The notes under the pieces were generated by a model. The model was not told the DNA's origin and did not search any database. It saw only the letters and a program-made list of their open reading frames with translations. The translations under genes were made by a program, and so were the position numbers. 64,000 bases of DNA from Elusimicrobium minutum (GTDB lineage Bacteria > Elusimicrobiota > Elusimicrobia > Elusimicrobiales > UBA9959). Shown here in pieces: positions 44,495-54,000 of the stretch; the first letter of the stretch is position 1; every line of letters starts with the position of its first letter. The stretch covers positions 91,818 through 155,817 of the forward strand of contig DYIF01000001.1 in assembly GCA_020723765.1 (NCBI GenBank). Reading direction: 5' to 3'.

Positions 44495-44503
44495 ATTTTA
44501 GCA
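44495..44503 (-). promoter_or_regulatory. Extended -10 promoter for rplY
   Basis: The minus strand reads TGCTAAAAT in the 94-base gap between prs and rplY. It would give a leader of about 60 bases before AAGGAGAGATTTATG. The leader contains a weak 5-base inverted repeat AGAGA/TCTCT. Confidence 0.5.
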
Positions 44504-44522
44504 AATTTTATCTCCGATTTTA

Positions 44523-45473
44523 TCAATCGAAAAGTTCGCTTACAGATTCCCTCAAATGATTTCTCTTAATAGCCTCGGCCAATATTTTTGAAACGCTAAC
44601 CACTTTAAACTTATCGCATTTGGAAAGATCTATCGGTATGGTATCGGTAAAAACGACGCTATCTATCGGAGAATCGTTTATCTTTGAAACCGCGTCTTTC
44701 GACAAAACGCTGTGAGTGGCAAAAGCCATTATGCTTTTAGCTCCCGCTTTTTTTATTGCGTTAGCCACGGAAGTAAGCGTACCTCCGGTATCTATCATAT
44801 CGTCGAATATTAAACAGTTTAGCCCGTTTACGCTTCCTATAATGTTATAAACCTCGGCCATATTGGGTTTGGGCCTTCTTTTATCCACTATAACAAGCCC
44901 CAAATCCAATTTTTTGGCAAAAGACCGAGCTCTATCGACGCTTCCTATGTCGGGAGAAACCACTATGGTATTGGAAAGATCCATTCCTTTTATGTAATCT
45001 AAAAATACCGGCCTTGCGTAAAGGTTATCCACGGGGATATCGAAAAAGCCCTGTATCTGAGGAGCGTGCAAATCTATGGTTATAACCCTATCCGCTCCCG
45101 AAACGGTAAGCAAATCCGCGACCAATTTGGCGCTTATTGGAACTCTGGGCTCGGCTTTTCTATCGGCTCTTGCGTATCCGAAATAAGGGATAACAGCTAT
45201 TATCCTTCCGGCACTTGCCCTTTTAAAAGCGTCTATCATTATCAAAAGCTCCATTAAGTTTTCGTTTACCGGATTACAGGTAGACTGAACCACATAACAA
45301 TCAGCTCCTCTTACGTTTTCAAGTATTTTAACGTCTATTTCGCCGTCGGCAAATCTCGCGACTTTTATGTTACCTAAAGGCATGCCCAGTATTTCCGATA
45401 TCTTCAAAGCTAAAGATTTATTGGAATTACCGGAGAAAATTTTTAATTCTCCTTGTTCCCAGTATCTTCTCAT
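44523..45473 (-). CDS. prs: Ribose-phosphate pyrophosphokinase
   Basis: PRPP synthase, giving the precursor for nucleotides, NAD (see nadC) and amino acids. The 316-residue protein contains FADGEIDVKI, YARADRKAEPRVPISAKLVA, the TIDLHAPQIQGFFDIPVDNL block, DIGSVDRARSFAKKL (usually DxGGxxRAR) and the PRPP loop LIFDDMIDTGGTL. The ATG at 45473, seven bases after AGAGGTGG, is chosen over an in-frame GTG six bases further up. It follows glmU in the conserved glmU-prs-rplY-pth order known from Firmicutes (gcaD-prs-ctc). Confidence 0.97.
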   Translation of the reverse strand: MRRYWEQGELKIFSGNSNKSLALKISEILGMPLGNIKVARFADGEIDVKILENVRGADCYVVQSTCNPVNENLMELLIMIDAFKRASAGRIIAVIPYFGYARADRKAEPRVPISAKLVADLLTVSGADRVITIDLHAPQIQGFFDIPVDNLYARPVFLDYIKGMDLSNTIVVSPDIGSVDRARSFAKKLDLGLVIVDKRRPKPNMAEVYNIIGSVNGLNCLIFDDMIDTGGTLTSVANAIKKAGAKSIMAFATHSVLSKDAVSKINDSPIDSVVFTDTIPIDLSKCDKFKVVSVSKILAEAIKRNHLRESVSELFD

Positions 45474-45485
45474 AACCACCTCTTT

Positions 45486-46859
45486 TTAATTTTTTTTATT
45501 TTTTACCACCTGTCTGGCTCTCGCTATAGCGAGGCTGTTATCGGGAACATCCTCGGTTATGGTCGAGCCCGCTCCTATAAGAGAGTTTTTGCCTATTTTA
45601 ACAGGAGCCACAAGATTGGTATTTGAGCCGATAAAAGCCCCGTCGGATATTATGGTTTTATGTTTATTTTTACCGTCATAATTGCAGGTTATGGTTCCGG
45701 CCCCTATATTTACGCCCTCTCCCATATCGGTGTCTCCCACATAGCTCAAATGAGGGACTTTGGAACCCTTTCTTATTCTGGATTTTTTTATTTCCGAGAA
45801 ATTCCCTATTTTAGCCGAAGGCCCTATATCGCTATCCGGCCTTATATGAGAAAAAGGGCCGACCGAAGTTGAATTTCTTATTTTGCTTTTGGATATGTAA
45901 GTAAAAGGTTTTATAACGCAATTATCTTCTATTACGCTATCCTCTATTATAACATAAGGGCCTATAATTACGTTTTTGCCTATTTTAGATCTGCCGTATA
46001 TATGCGAATCGTTATATATTACGGAGTCTTTTCCTATAACCGCTTCTTCGGATATATAAACCGTATTATAATCTTTGATTACCGCGCCCCTTTTAATATT
46101 TTTTTTAATGTTTTCAAAATAATATTTTTTTTCAAGTTCAAAAAGCTCCGTTTTGGAGTTCGGCCCGGATATTTCGGTCTCGTCGTAAATCTTTAAAGCG
46201 TCTATGAATCCCCTTTCTTTATATATATTTTCAACTGCATCGGTAAGATAAAACTCCTTTTTTTTGCCTTTTGGTTTTAAATTAGATACGGCTTTTATTA
46301 ACTTTTCCGTCTTAAATATGTATATTCCGGAATTTATTTCATTTATGCCTTTTTGTTCCTCTTTTAATTCGTCGGCTTCGGTTATCGCCATTACTCTATT
46401 TTTTTCATCTCTGATAATTCGCCCGTAACTTTTAACGTCTCCCACTACGCAACTTAAAACCGCCGCATCGAGTTTTTGGGATATGTATTTTTTATACAAA
46501 GCCTTTATTGTTTTTTCTTTTACAAGAGGGACATCCCCGGATATTATTAAAACCGAAGATGAGTTTTTTATATCTTTTATCGACTCATAAACCGCTCTTC
46601 CGCTGCCTTTTAAAAGTTTTTGGGTTACGAACCTAAATTTAACATCGCATTCTCCGAAGTTTTTTTCTATATAAGATTTTACCGTCTCTCCTTTGTGACC
46701 GATCACGACCACTATTTCCCTAATGCCGAGTCCGATAAGTTTTTCCACTATACGAGATATTAACGGTTTTTTATCGAAAAGATGCAAAACTTTGGGAATA
46801 TCGGAGTTCATCCTCGTACCTAATCCCGCGGCAAGTATTAAACCGATATGGTTATCCAT
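45486..46859 (-). CDS. glmU: Bifunctional GlcN-1-P acetyltransferase / GlcNAc-1-P uridyltransferase
   Basis: GlmU makes UDP-GlcNAc, the donor for murA, LPS and polysaccharide synthesis. The N-terminal pyrophosphorylase domain has LILAAGLGTRMNSDIPKVLH and GDVPLVKEKT; the C-terminal left-handed beta-helix has hexapeptide repeats and the acetyltransferase block GAGTITCNYDGKNKHKTIIS followed by AFIGSNTNLVAPVKIG. The 457-residue length is standard. The ATG lacks a Shine-Dalgarno sequence and has TAAAAT six bases upstream, so the transcript should be leaderless. It starts the glmU-prs-rplY-pth set. Confidence 0.97.
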   Translation of the reverse strand: MDNHIGLILAAGLGTRMNSDIPKVLHLFDKKPLISRIVEKLIGLGIREIVVVIGHKGETVKSYIEKNFGECDVKFRFVTQKLLKGSGRAVYESIKDIKNSSSVLIISGDVPLVKEKTIKALYKKYISQKLDAAVLSCVVGDVKSYGRIIRDEKNRVMAITEADELKEEQKGINEINSGIYIFKTEKLIKAVSNLKPKGKKKEFYLTDAVENIYKERGFIDALKIYDETEISGPNSKTELFELEKKYYFENIKKNIKRGAVIKDYNTVYISEEAVIGKDSVIYNDSHIYGRSKIGKNVIIGPYVIIEDSVIEDNCVIKPFTYISKSKIRNSTSVGPFSHIRPDSDIGPSAKIGNFSEIKKSRIRKGSKVPHLSYVGDTDMGEGVNIGAGTITCNYDGKNKHKTIISDGAFIGSNTNLVAPVKIGKNSLIGAGSTITEDVPDNSLAIARARQVVKNKKN

Positions 46860-46865
46860 AAATAA

Positions 46866-46871
46866 ATTTTA
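46866..46871 (-). promoter_or_regulatory. -10 box for a leaderless glmU transcript
   Basis: The minus strand reads TTTTGTAAAAT, six bases (TTATTT), then the glmU ATG. The six-base spacer is identical to that of nadC. The gap to the PorV-like gene is only 38 bases, and no hairpin terminator is seen in it. Confidence 0.5.
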
Positions 46872-46897
46872 CAAAATAAAAATATAACCCAAAAATA

Positions 46898-47884
46898 TTA
46901 TTTATATTTTACGGTTAATTCTATCTTATGAGAATATCCTAAATCCCCGTAAGAATTTAAAGAATAGCCGAAGCTGAAATCGTTATAATCAAAACCGAAT
47001 CCCGAAGAAAATCCGGACCAAAATCCCAATTCGTTGCCGTAAATTCTATATCTGTATCCCAATCTAATATAAAGATCTTTGGCTATATTGTTTTCAAAAC
47101 CAAGTATAAGATATGGATAATTATCCGAATACTTTAACATATCGAAGCTTAAAAGAGATTTATTAAATTTAGTCGAAACTCCGATTTTAAAAGCTAACGG
47201 TAGGGAATAACCTTCGGAAATCATTTTGATTTTTGTCCCGATGTTCAGAATCGAAAGCCCGAAATAAAAATCTCTGTTTTTGATATTTGCTTTTTTTATC
47301 CCGCCGATATCCGCGGAAAACACCCGGCCGTTTTCGTTTTCTATTGACTCGCTTATAAACTTGATATTTCCGCCCAACATCGTATCCTTCGAATGAAAAA
47401 ACGAGTAATTCATTAAAATTTCCATATCTTTCGCTTTAAAACTTCCCTCTACGGAAGAAGGGGAAAAAGGGTCGGTTTCGTATAGACCACTTCTTTTTTC
47501 CATACTTCCGTAATTTATATAATTCAAAGAAAAAGATAGATAATCTTTTTTGTCTTTTATAAAATAAGGATTAAAACCGTAAACCAGAACATACTGCGAT
47601 ATGTCGTTAAAATAAATGTTATGAGAAAAACTAAAAACCTTTCTTTCTATCGAGGCGGCGGAAGAAGGATTATAAAAAAAGGAGTATATATATCCCGGAA
47701 AAGCCGAAAAACCTCCTCCCATAGCGGATGCCTTGGCACCGACAGGTATTTTTAAAAAAGATGCGGATGTAGTACCAGCATCAGGATGTATTTTAGCAGA
47801 GTAAGCGTTATTTAAAAAAAATAAAAATATAACTACCAATACTTCTATGGCTTTAATAAGATATTTTTCAAAGATATTTTTCAC
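46898..47884 (-). CDS. PorV/PorQ-like outer-membrane protein
   Basis: A 328-residue protein with a signal peptide (about residues 1-30) and the PorV/PorQ family start GTTSASFLKIPVGAKASAMG followed by GFSAFPGYIYSFFYNPSSAA, then a series of aromatic beta-strands to the terminal KIELTVKYK, as in a 14-strand FadL-like barrel. PorV shuttles cargo in the type IX secretion system. It is 14 bases from the sorting-domain protein upstream, and the start is a GTG with an ideal AAGGAG five bases before it. In a non-Bacteroidota genome this PorV-like family is widespread but its cargo is untested. Confidence 0.85.
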   Translation of the reverse strand: MKNIFEKYLIKAIEVLVVIFLFFLNNAYSAKIHPDAGTTSASFLKIPVGAKASAMGGGFSAFPGYIYSFFYNPSSAASIERKVFSFSHNIYFNDISQYVLVYGFNPYFIKDKKDYLSFSLNYINYGSMEKRSGLYETDPFSPSSVEGSFKAKDMEILMNYSFFHSKDTMLGGNIKFISESIENENGRVFSADIGGIKKANIKNRDFYFGLSILNIGTKIKMISEGYSLPLAFKIGVSTKFNKSLLSFDMLKYSDNYPYLILGFENNIAKDLYIRLGYRYRIYGNELGFWSGFSSGFGFDYNDFSFGYSLNSYGDLGYSHKIELTVKYK

Positions 47885-47898
47885 ATTAACTCCTTGGA

Positions 47899-50800
47899 TT
47901 AATGTATTATAGCAAGTTTTTTATTAACACTTTTCTTCCCTCCGCTTCCATCTGCCTTAAAAACATAAACATATACTCCACTAGCGATGTTTTTTATATC
48001 CCATACGATTTCATTTATCAATCCAGGCATCACGTCTTTCTTATTAATTTTTTTTATTATTTCTCCCGCTACGTTATAAATTTCTATATCTACATCGGAT
48101 TTATAATTTACTACAAACTTAAAAGTTAGAAAATCTCCTTTTGCCGGATTTGGATAAGTATATATCCAATCGGAATCAAAAGCCTCTCCCTGAGGTTTAT
48201 ATCCAAAAAGCGCATAATATCCAAATTTATCATATTCAGCTATAACCGAATCCTCATCGGTATTTATTTTAGAATTTCTAAGCATTTTCCAAATTCCGTT
48301 ATCATAATAATACATTCTCAAATCATTTTTTTCTACTCCGGCAGTTTCGGTAGATAAATAATTTATCTTTATCGTAGCGTTTGAGTTTAATTTAGTCGCG
48401 GGGTTTGAACTTTCAAATTTATATATTATATCTGTTGGAATAAAAGAATTGGAACTTTGGATTTTAAGACTATATGATAAATTTTCAATTTCTTGTTTTT
48501 TGATTCTATAAAATATAAGATAGTCGTCTTGACTTAGCGAATTTTCTTTTATGAATACGGCAGAACCTTTTTCATCACCTAAGCCACCTCCGTTTTTTAC
48601 GCTTACGTATCTAAAATTATCTGCAGACACCGTGGTTTTAACATCCGAACAGGATATATTAGATGAATCATATGAGCAAACTCTATAACTATATCTTAAT
48701 CCTACTACCGCGCCCAAATCCACAAAACCATAAACGCCCGGAGAAACAGTAGCATAATAAACTGAATAATCGAATGTTTTTGTAGTTCTTAGTATTTTAT
48801 ATCCGTATATCTTTTGATCGCAATCAGAAAAATCTTCACTTTCGGATTTTTTCCACTCAAGAGTTATCCTTCCCCCTCTATCTCCAGGAGTGTCGTAAGC
48901 CACAAAATTAACAGGCGGAGCGGGAGGTAGGCTATCGAATAAAGTACTAGCCGATATTATATTAGACAAATCGCTTGAATTTCCTGCATAATCGTAAATT
49001 TTTAATCCAATATAATAAGTTACTCCATAAATCAAATTCTCTATCGCACCGCTTTCCATATCGCCAGATATTGCAAGAACGGAATTTTTTATCTTTACAG
49101 CGCTATCCCAAGAAAAAGGATAAAAAGTGGAATATCCTATCTCATAATAATAAGCTTTACCGTAAAAACCATCATCTCCAGTTTGAGTGAATTTATAATT
49201 TATGACTCCTGGACACAAAGGAGATTGAATACTTAAATCCGAAACATTTCCCGGAGGGATTGTATCATTTAATGGGTTATCGTTTATAGAATAAGCAAAA
49301 GCCGTATTTGAATACTCGCTTTCAAACCATTCGTCATAGGCGGTTACTTTATATGAAAAAGTAGCATTACATAAAGCTGTTTTGTCCATATAAACCGTAG
49401 ACGATGATAAATCCAGAAGATTCCAGTTGTTTGTATTATAAGAGCTTCTATATATTTTATAACCGGCTGCTCCGATAACCGAATCAAAGGTTAATTTTAT
49501 TTTATTGCAATTATCGTTTGGATTGTCCATCGCTGTAAGATTTTGAGGTGGAGCAAGTTTTTTGTTTATTTTTATTTTAGTGGTTGCATAAGAAATTTGA
49601 TTTTCAGAATTAAAAAATCTTATCCTTAAAATATAATCTCCATTTGACAAATTTGAAATATCCCAATCGGAAAGTTTGTAAGAATCTTGCTCGCCTGTCG
49701 AAATGTTTCCGCTTGAAATCAAAATAAAATTATCCATACCATAAACAGAATAATCTAAAATATAGCTTTCGGGATTATCCTTAAAATTTATTTTAACAGC
49801 CAAAGTAGAATTTAATACAGCATCGTACTCCGGAGAGTCAAAGAAAAGATATTTCTCCGCTTTATAACCGCTTACTTTTCCGCTAATATCTGCTATAATA
49901 ACCCACCCGTCTGATATAGCTGGAGAGGAGTATGAAGGAGAGTTTAAATCAAAAATTTGCAAAACTCCGCCTGTAGAAGACACAACGTAAAATTTTGAAC
50001 GAGTAGTTGTAAAAAAAATCTTATTCTGAGCAGTTGACGGAGAAGGAGAAATTTTATAATTAGATATATCTCCGACCAGTGGAATTATAAATTTCAAAGA
50101 ATAATCATTTTTATTTAAAGCGATAAAATTAGTTGTGCTCGTTCCGGCTGAAAAATACAGAGTATCAGACGATATGGAAATAGAAGAGACATCTTGCCAG
50201 TTCCATTGCCCTCCCAGATTTCCACTAAGATCAACTGAATTATACAAAAGTGAAGTATCCGAGGATCTATTAACATAAAGCCTTCTTTCGTCATATCCCG
50301 GTAAAGAAAAAAGTTTATCGTTGTCACATGCTATTGATTTCATATTAAACGAACCTCCGGCTGTCTGATAACTTATTAAAACCCCTTCCAAACTCATAGA
50401 ATAAATTTTACCGTCGTTTCCGCCGAATATTATTTTATCCTGGCAAACTCCAATTACGGAATTAATCGGTTTTTCAAAACTTTTTTTCGAAATAAGTTTT
50501 CCTGTCAAAAAATCTATTATAAAAATTGAGTTCTCGGGAGCTCCGGCTCCCACATATACCTTGTTTTTATAAACAAGAGGAGACGATATAGAAGGCGCTT
50601 TTAAATCAAAAATCCATTTTATTTTGGCATTTGAAGTGGTATCAGTATCCACATCGATATCAAAGGCATAAATTTTTGAATCCATTGATGAAATAATTAA
50701 AGTATTTGTACTGACATAAGGAGTAGAGTCATTAAATCCAGATGTTGAATAATCCCAAAGCCAAGAGCCGGTTTTTAAATCTAAAGCCACAATATAACCA

Positions 50801-51021
50801 AATCTTGTAGTTATAAAAACTTTGTTTTTATATATTACCGGTGAAGATAATATTTCTCCCGGGATTTCAGCCTCCCATACCTTGGCAATAGGAGTTTGAA
50901 TAAACGAATCAGTATATCCGCTTCTTGAGTTGTTGCTGGCAAATGTAGGCCAATCAGAATAAAGAAAAGCTTGAAATAAAATAAGTAATGTTAAAAAATT
51001 AAAAAATCGAAATAATTTCAC
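47899..51021 (-). CDS. Secreted PQQ-propeller/FN3 protein with type IX-like sorting domain
   Basis: A 1040-residue protein. Domains in order: signal peptide (MKLFRFFNFLTLLILFQAFL), a PQQ-like beta-propeller (about 22-385, starting DWPTFASNNSRSGYT, with blades such as GYIVALDLKTGSWLWDY), an Ig-like domain, three FN3-like domains (about 490-800, e.g. PPGNVSDLSIQSPLCPG), a further beta domain, and a C-terminal sorting domain of about 85 residues (YPNPAKGDFLTFKFVVNY, VDIEIYNVAGEIIKKI, ASGVYVYVFKADG). That tail resembles the Por secretion/FlgD-Ig family. GTG at 51021 is the start: GGAGG lies four bases before it and the signal peptide begins there. It lies eight bases after the giant's stop and 14 before the PorV-like gene. 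Confidence 0.85.
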   Translation of the reverse strand: MKLFRFFNFLTLLILFQAFLYSDWPTFASNNSRSGYTDSFIQTPIAKVWEAEIPGEILSSPVIYKNKVFITTRFGYIVALDLKTGSWLWDYSTSGFNDSTPYVSTNTLIISSMDSKIYAFDIDVDTDTTSNAKIKWIFDLKAPSISSPLVYKNKVYVGAGAPENSIFIIDFLTGKLISKKSFEKPINSVIGVCQDKIIFGGNDGKIYSMSLEGVLISYQTAGGSFNMKSIACDNDKLFSLPGYDERRLYVNRSSDTSLLYNSVDLSGNLGGQWNWQDVSSISISSDTLYFSAGTSTTNFIALNKNDYSLKFIIPLVGDISNYKISPSPSTAQNKIFFTTTRSKFYVVSSTGGVLQIFDLNSPSYSSPAISDGWVIIADISGKVSGYKAEKYLFFDSPEYDAVLNSTLAVKINFKDNPESYILDYSVYGMDNFILISSGNISTGEQDSYKLSDWDISNLSNGDYILRIRFFNSENQISYATTKIKINKKLAPPQNLTAMDNPNDNCNKIKLTFDSVIGAAGYKIYRSSYNTNNWNLLDLSSSTVYMDKTALCNATFSYKVTAYDEWFESEYSNTAFAYSINDNPLNDTIPPGNVSDLSIQSPLCPGVINYKFTQTGDDGFYGKAYYYEIGYSTFYPFSWDSAVKIKNSVLAISGDMESGAIENLIYGVTYYIGLKIYDYAGNSSDLSNIISASTLFDSLPPAPPVNFVAYDTPGDRGGRITLEWKKSESEDFSDCDQKIYGYKILRTTKTFDYSVYYATVSPGVYGFVDLGAVVGLRYSYRVCSYDSSNISCSDVKTTVSADNFRYVSVKNGGGLGDEKGSAVFIKENSLSQDDYLIFYRIKKQEIENLSYSLKIQSSNSFIPTDIIYKFESSNPATKLNSNATIKINYLSTETAGVEKNDLRMYYYDNGIWKMLRNSKINTDEDSVIAEYDKFGYYALFGYKPQGEAFDSDWIYTYPNPAKGDFLTFKFVVNYKSDVDIEIYNVAGEIIKKINKKDVMPGLINEIVWDIKNIASGVYVYVFKADGSGGKKSVNKKLAIIH

Positions 51022-51029
51022 ATCTCCTC

Positions 51030-54000
51030 CTACCACAGGTCTATAGTATAGCTACCTCCAGCATTAGTAGAGAAAAACAAATAGCCTTCATAACTATCCA
51101 ATATCAAATTACCTTTTACCTCACTGCCAACATAAATTGGATAACCGGGTTTTAAACTAAAATCATTTTCATCTAAAGCGTAGATATATTTTCCGCTTGC
51201 AAAATATATCCATCCGTTAAACTCTATCGGCATTGTTCTAATGGGATAAGAAGCGAAAAAGGTTTTTAAAACGCTTCCGTTAACCGAATCTATCTTATAA
51301 ATTCTACCCGACTCATCGCCAACTAAAATATAATTTTTATAAGGCGGTTTATAAGGAGAAGAATATACCGCGGAATTTAAAACTGTATCGGCCCATCCTG
51401 AAGGAATAACATTAAGATTCGACGCAACCCTACAATATAATTTACCATCAGTTGAAGCTATAAACAAATTGTTTGAAGCCATAGAATAAGCAGAGTCTAT
51501 AAAAGGTGCCGATTTTACAGCCCCACCGGTTTGGAATTGATTCAAAACAACTCCATCTGATAATCTGAAAGACAAAACTTTTCCGTTTAATAATCCCACC
51601 CAGCCCATGTTGACATCAGGTCTAAAATCTATTGAAAAATCTGTATTTATAGAGGAATCAATAGAGTTGTCAAAAGCCCATCCATCACAAACATTACCAT
51701 CCGATTTATTCAAACATAATATTTTATTGTTTTGAGTTCCTAAATATATTGCGGTATCTGAATCGTATAAATCGCTATTTACAGTGTCGTTTATGTTTGT
51801 CTTCCAGATTTGAGAATAAGAAGTATCATCATCTTTAAGTTTATAGACATCACCATTTGCCGCAACAACATATATATATGTCTCTCCACCTTCACCTATG
51901 CTTACAAGAGGGGATGTTATTATTGGAGACAGCGGAGAGGTTATAAAAGCCCATTTTTCGTTTCCGGTATAATAATCTAAAGTTCTTAAAACACCGTCGT
52001 TTGCTGATATATAGACGTTATTCCAGTAATTAACATTTGTTTCGATGTTGGAAACTATATTTGTATTTAAAGACCATATAGCATCTGCTCCGGGAGAAAT
52101 TACCGATAAACTCGATGTTTCTATATAAGACTGATTAGTTGAGATTTTTTGAGACACTAAATTTAAAGAATCGGAAAAACTAAAACTTGAGACGCTTAAT
52201 TTGGCGATAAATTTGTTCGGAGAATAATCGTATGATTGGTCCGAAGAAACAAAAACTACAAAATAAGTACCTGTTGATTTTGAATCAATAAAAGACAAAT
52301 TATCCGTAGATATATTTACAAAAATTTCTCCGTTATTCAAAACAAAATCGGAATTGGATAGACTTGAAATTTCATCCATATCTATCCCCTCTTCAAATAC
52401 ACCAACATTGCCAAACTCAGAATCTTTTATTAATTTAATGGTTTTTATAATATTTTTTAACTGCTCAGTAGTTAAATTTTGATAATCGGTAGTTTTAAAA
52501 CTTAAAGCAATGGATGTTATATATATATCATAAGAGGAAGGATTGTAAGCCGTTATCTTAAAAATATCAATCTGTTTATTGGGATTAAGCCACAAATTAT
52601 TGGTATCATAGCCGTTTACCAAAATATTAGAATTATCCGCTGTTACACTGGTTATCCAGATTGCCAAGGATGTGGCGGTTGAAGAGTCTGTTATGAAAAG
52701 AATTTTATAAACCGCATCAGAAACAAGTTTATTTCCGTCCATATCGTAAAAATTATCGAAATCAAAAATCTTTTTTTGATCTAAAGTATTTGAAAGATCA
52801 AATCCTAAATCTAAAAGCCTATAAATATGAGGAGATTTTTTATCTTTTCCATCTGTATTTATAAAAGCTATTATGTCGTTATATCCGGAAGAATAATCGC
52901 GGTTAAACTTTATATTTATTGGGAAACGAGAAGATATATATCCGTTATTAACGGGATAGTAAATATCATTGTTAGCTAATAGACCATAATTTGAATTTCT
53001 ATATAAAGGAGTTATTATAGATGAAACGGAAAAGTCCAGTCCATCGTCATCTGTATCGTAACCATCATTTCTTATTATTGAGGAATTAACCCCGGATGGC
53101 GCATAACTACCGTTGACAAAAAGTTGAGCTTTGTAATTATAAAGCGGAACAAGACTTGCTTTCCAGCTTACTCTATCTACGCTCTGACCAGATTCGTTTT
53201 CTAAAACCAAAAAACCGCCATTTTCATTTAGGTTTGGAAAGATATCTTCAAAAGAGTAATTCTCATCGCTAAATGATGATTGATCTATCATAGAATAACT
53301 GAAAGCTGAAAAATTTCTACTAAACTTAAACAATAAATTGTCTATTCCTCTAAAAGAATAATTATTTATATAAATATTTGAGTTAGTGGAGTTATAAATC
53401 TCTATAAACTTCCAGTTTTTATACGAAACCTCGTTTATTTTTAAAGATGAGGTGGATATAGAATTTTTATAACCTGGCGTAGGGGTTGGGTCTATTTCAA
53501 AATAACTTGAACCGTCGTATATTCTTGCAAAAGATTGATCGTTAGAAATAATTGGCCACTGAACGATATCTATTATTTTTCCTTGATTATTTTTTAATAT
53601 TACAGAATAGCTTTGAGCTGAGTTTAGATTAAAAGGTATATTTATTAGTTTGATACCACCAGAATTTACTGTATCGGTCGATGCTCCTATCCAAATATCT
53701 AAATCACTTCCCGGACCGTCCACTGGACCTTGATGATAAACTAATTTCCATCCATTAAGATTAAAATCCTGAGGTGTATTATTATATAATTCAATCCAAT
53801 CCTGTCCGGATGTGCCGGAAGGATAAACCTCGTTTATAAAAACATTAAACTTCTGGGCTAATGAGGAAGCGGAGTTACTTATAAGAGAAACGTTTCCGGC
53901 TTTATCGTAAGATTTTATGGCAAGATAATAGGTAGTATCGATGTTAAGTCCATATAAAATTATGTTTTCGGTTTCATCTTTGTTTAATGGAATAAATGTT

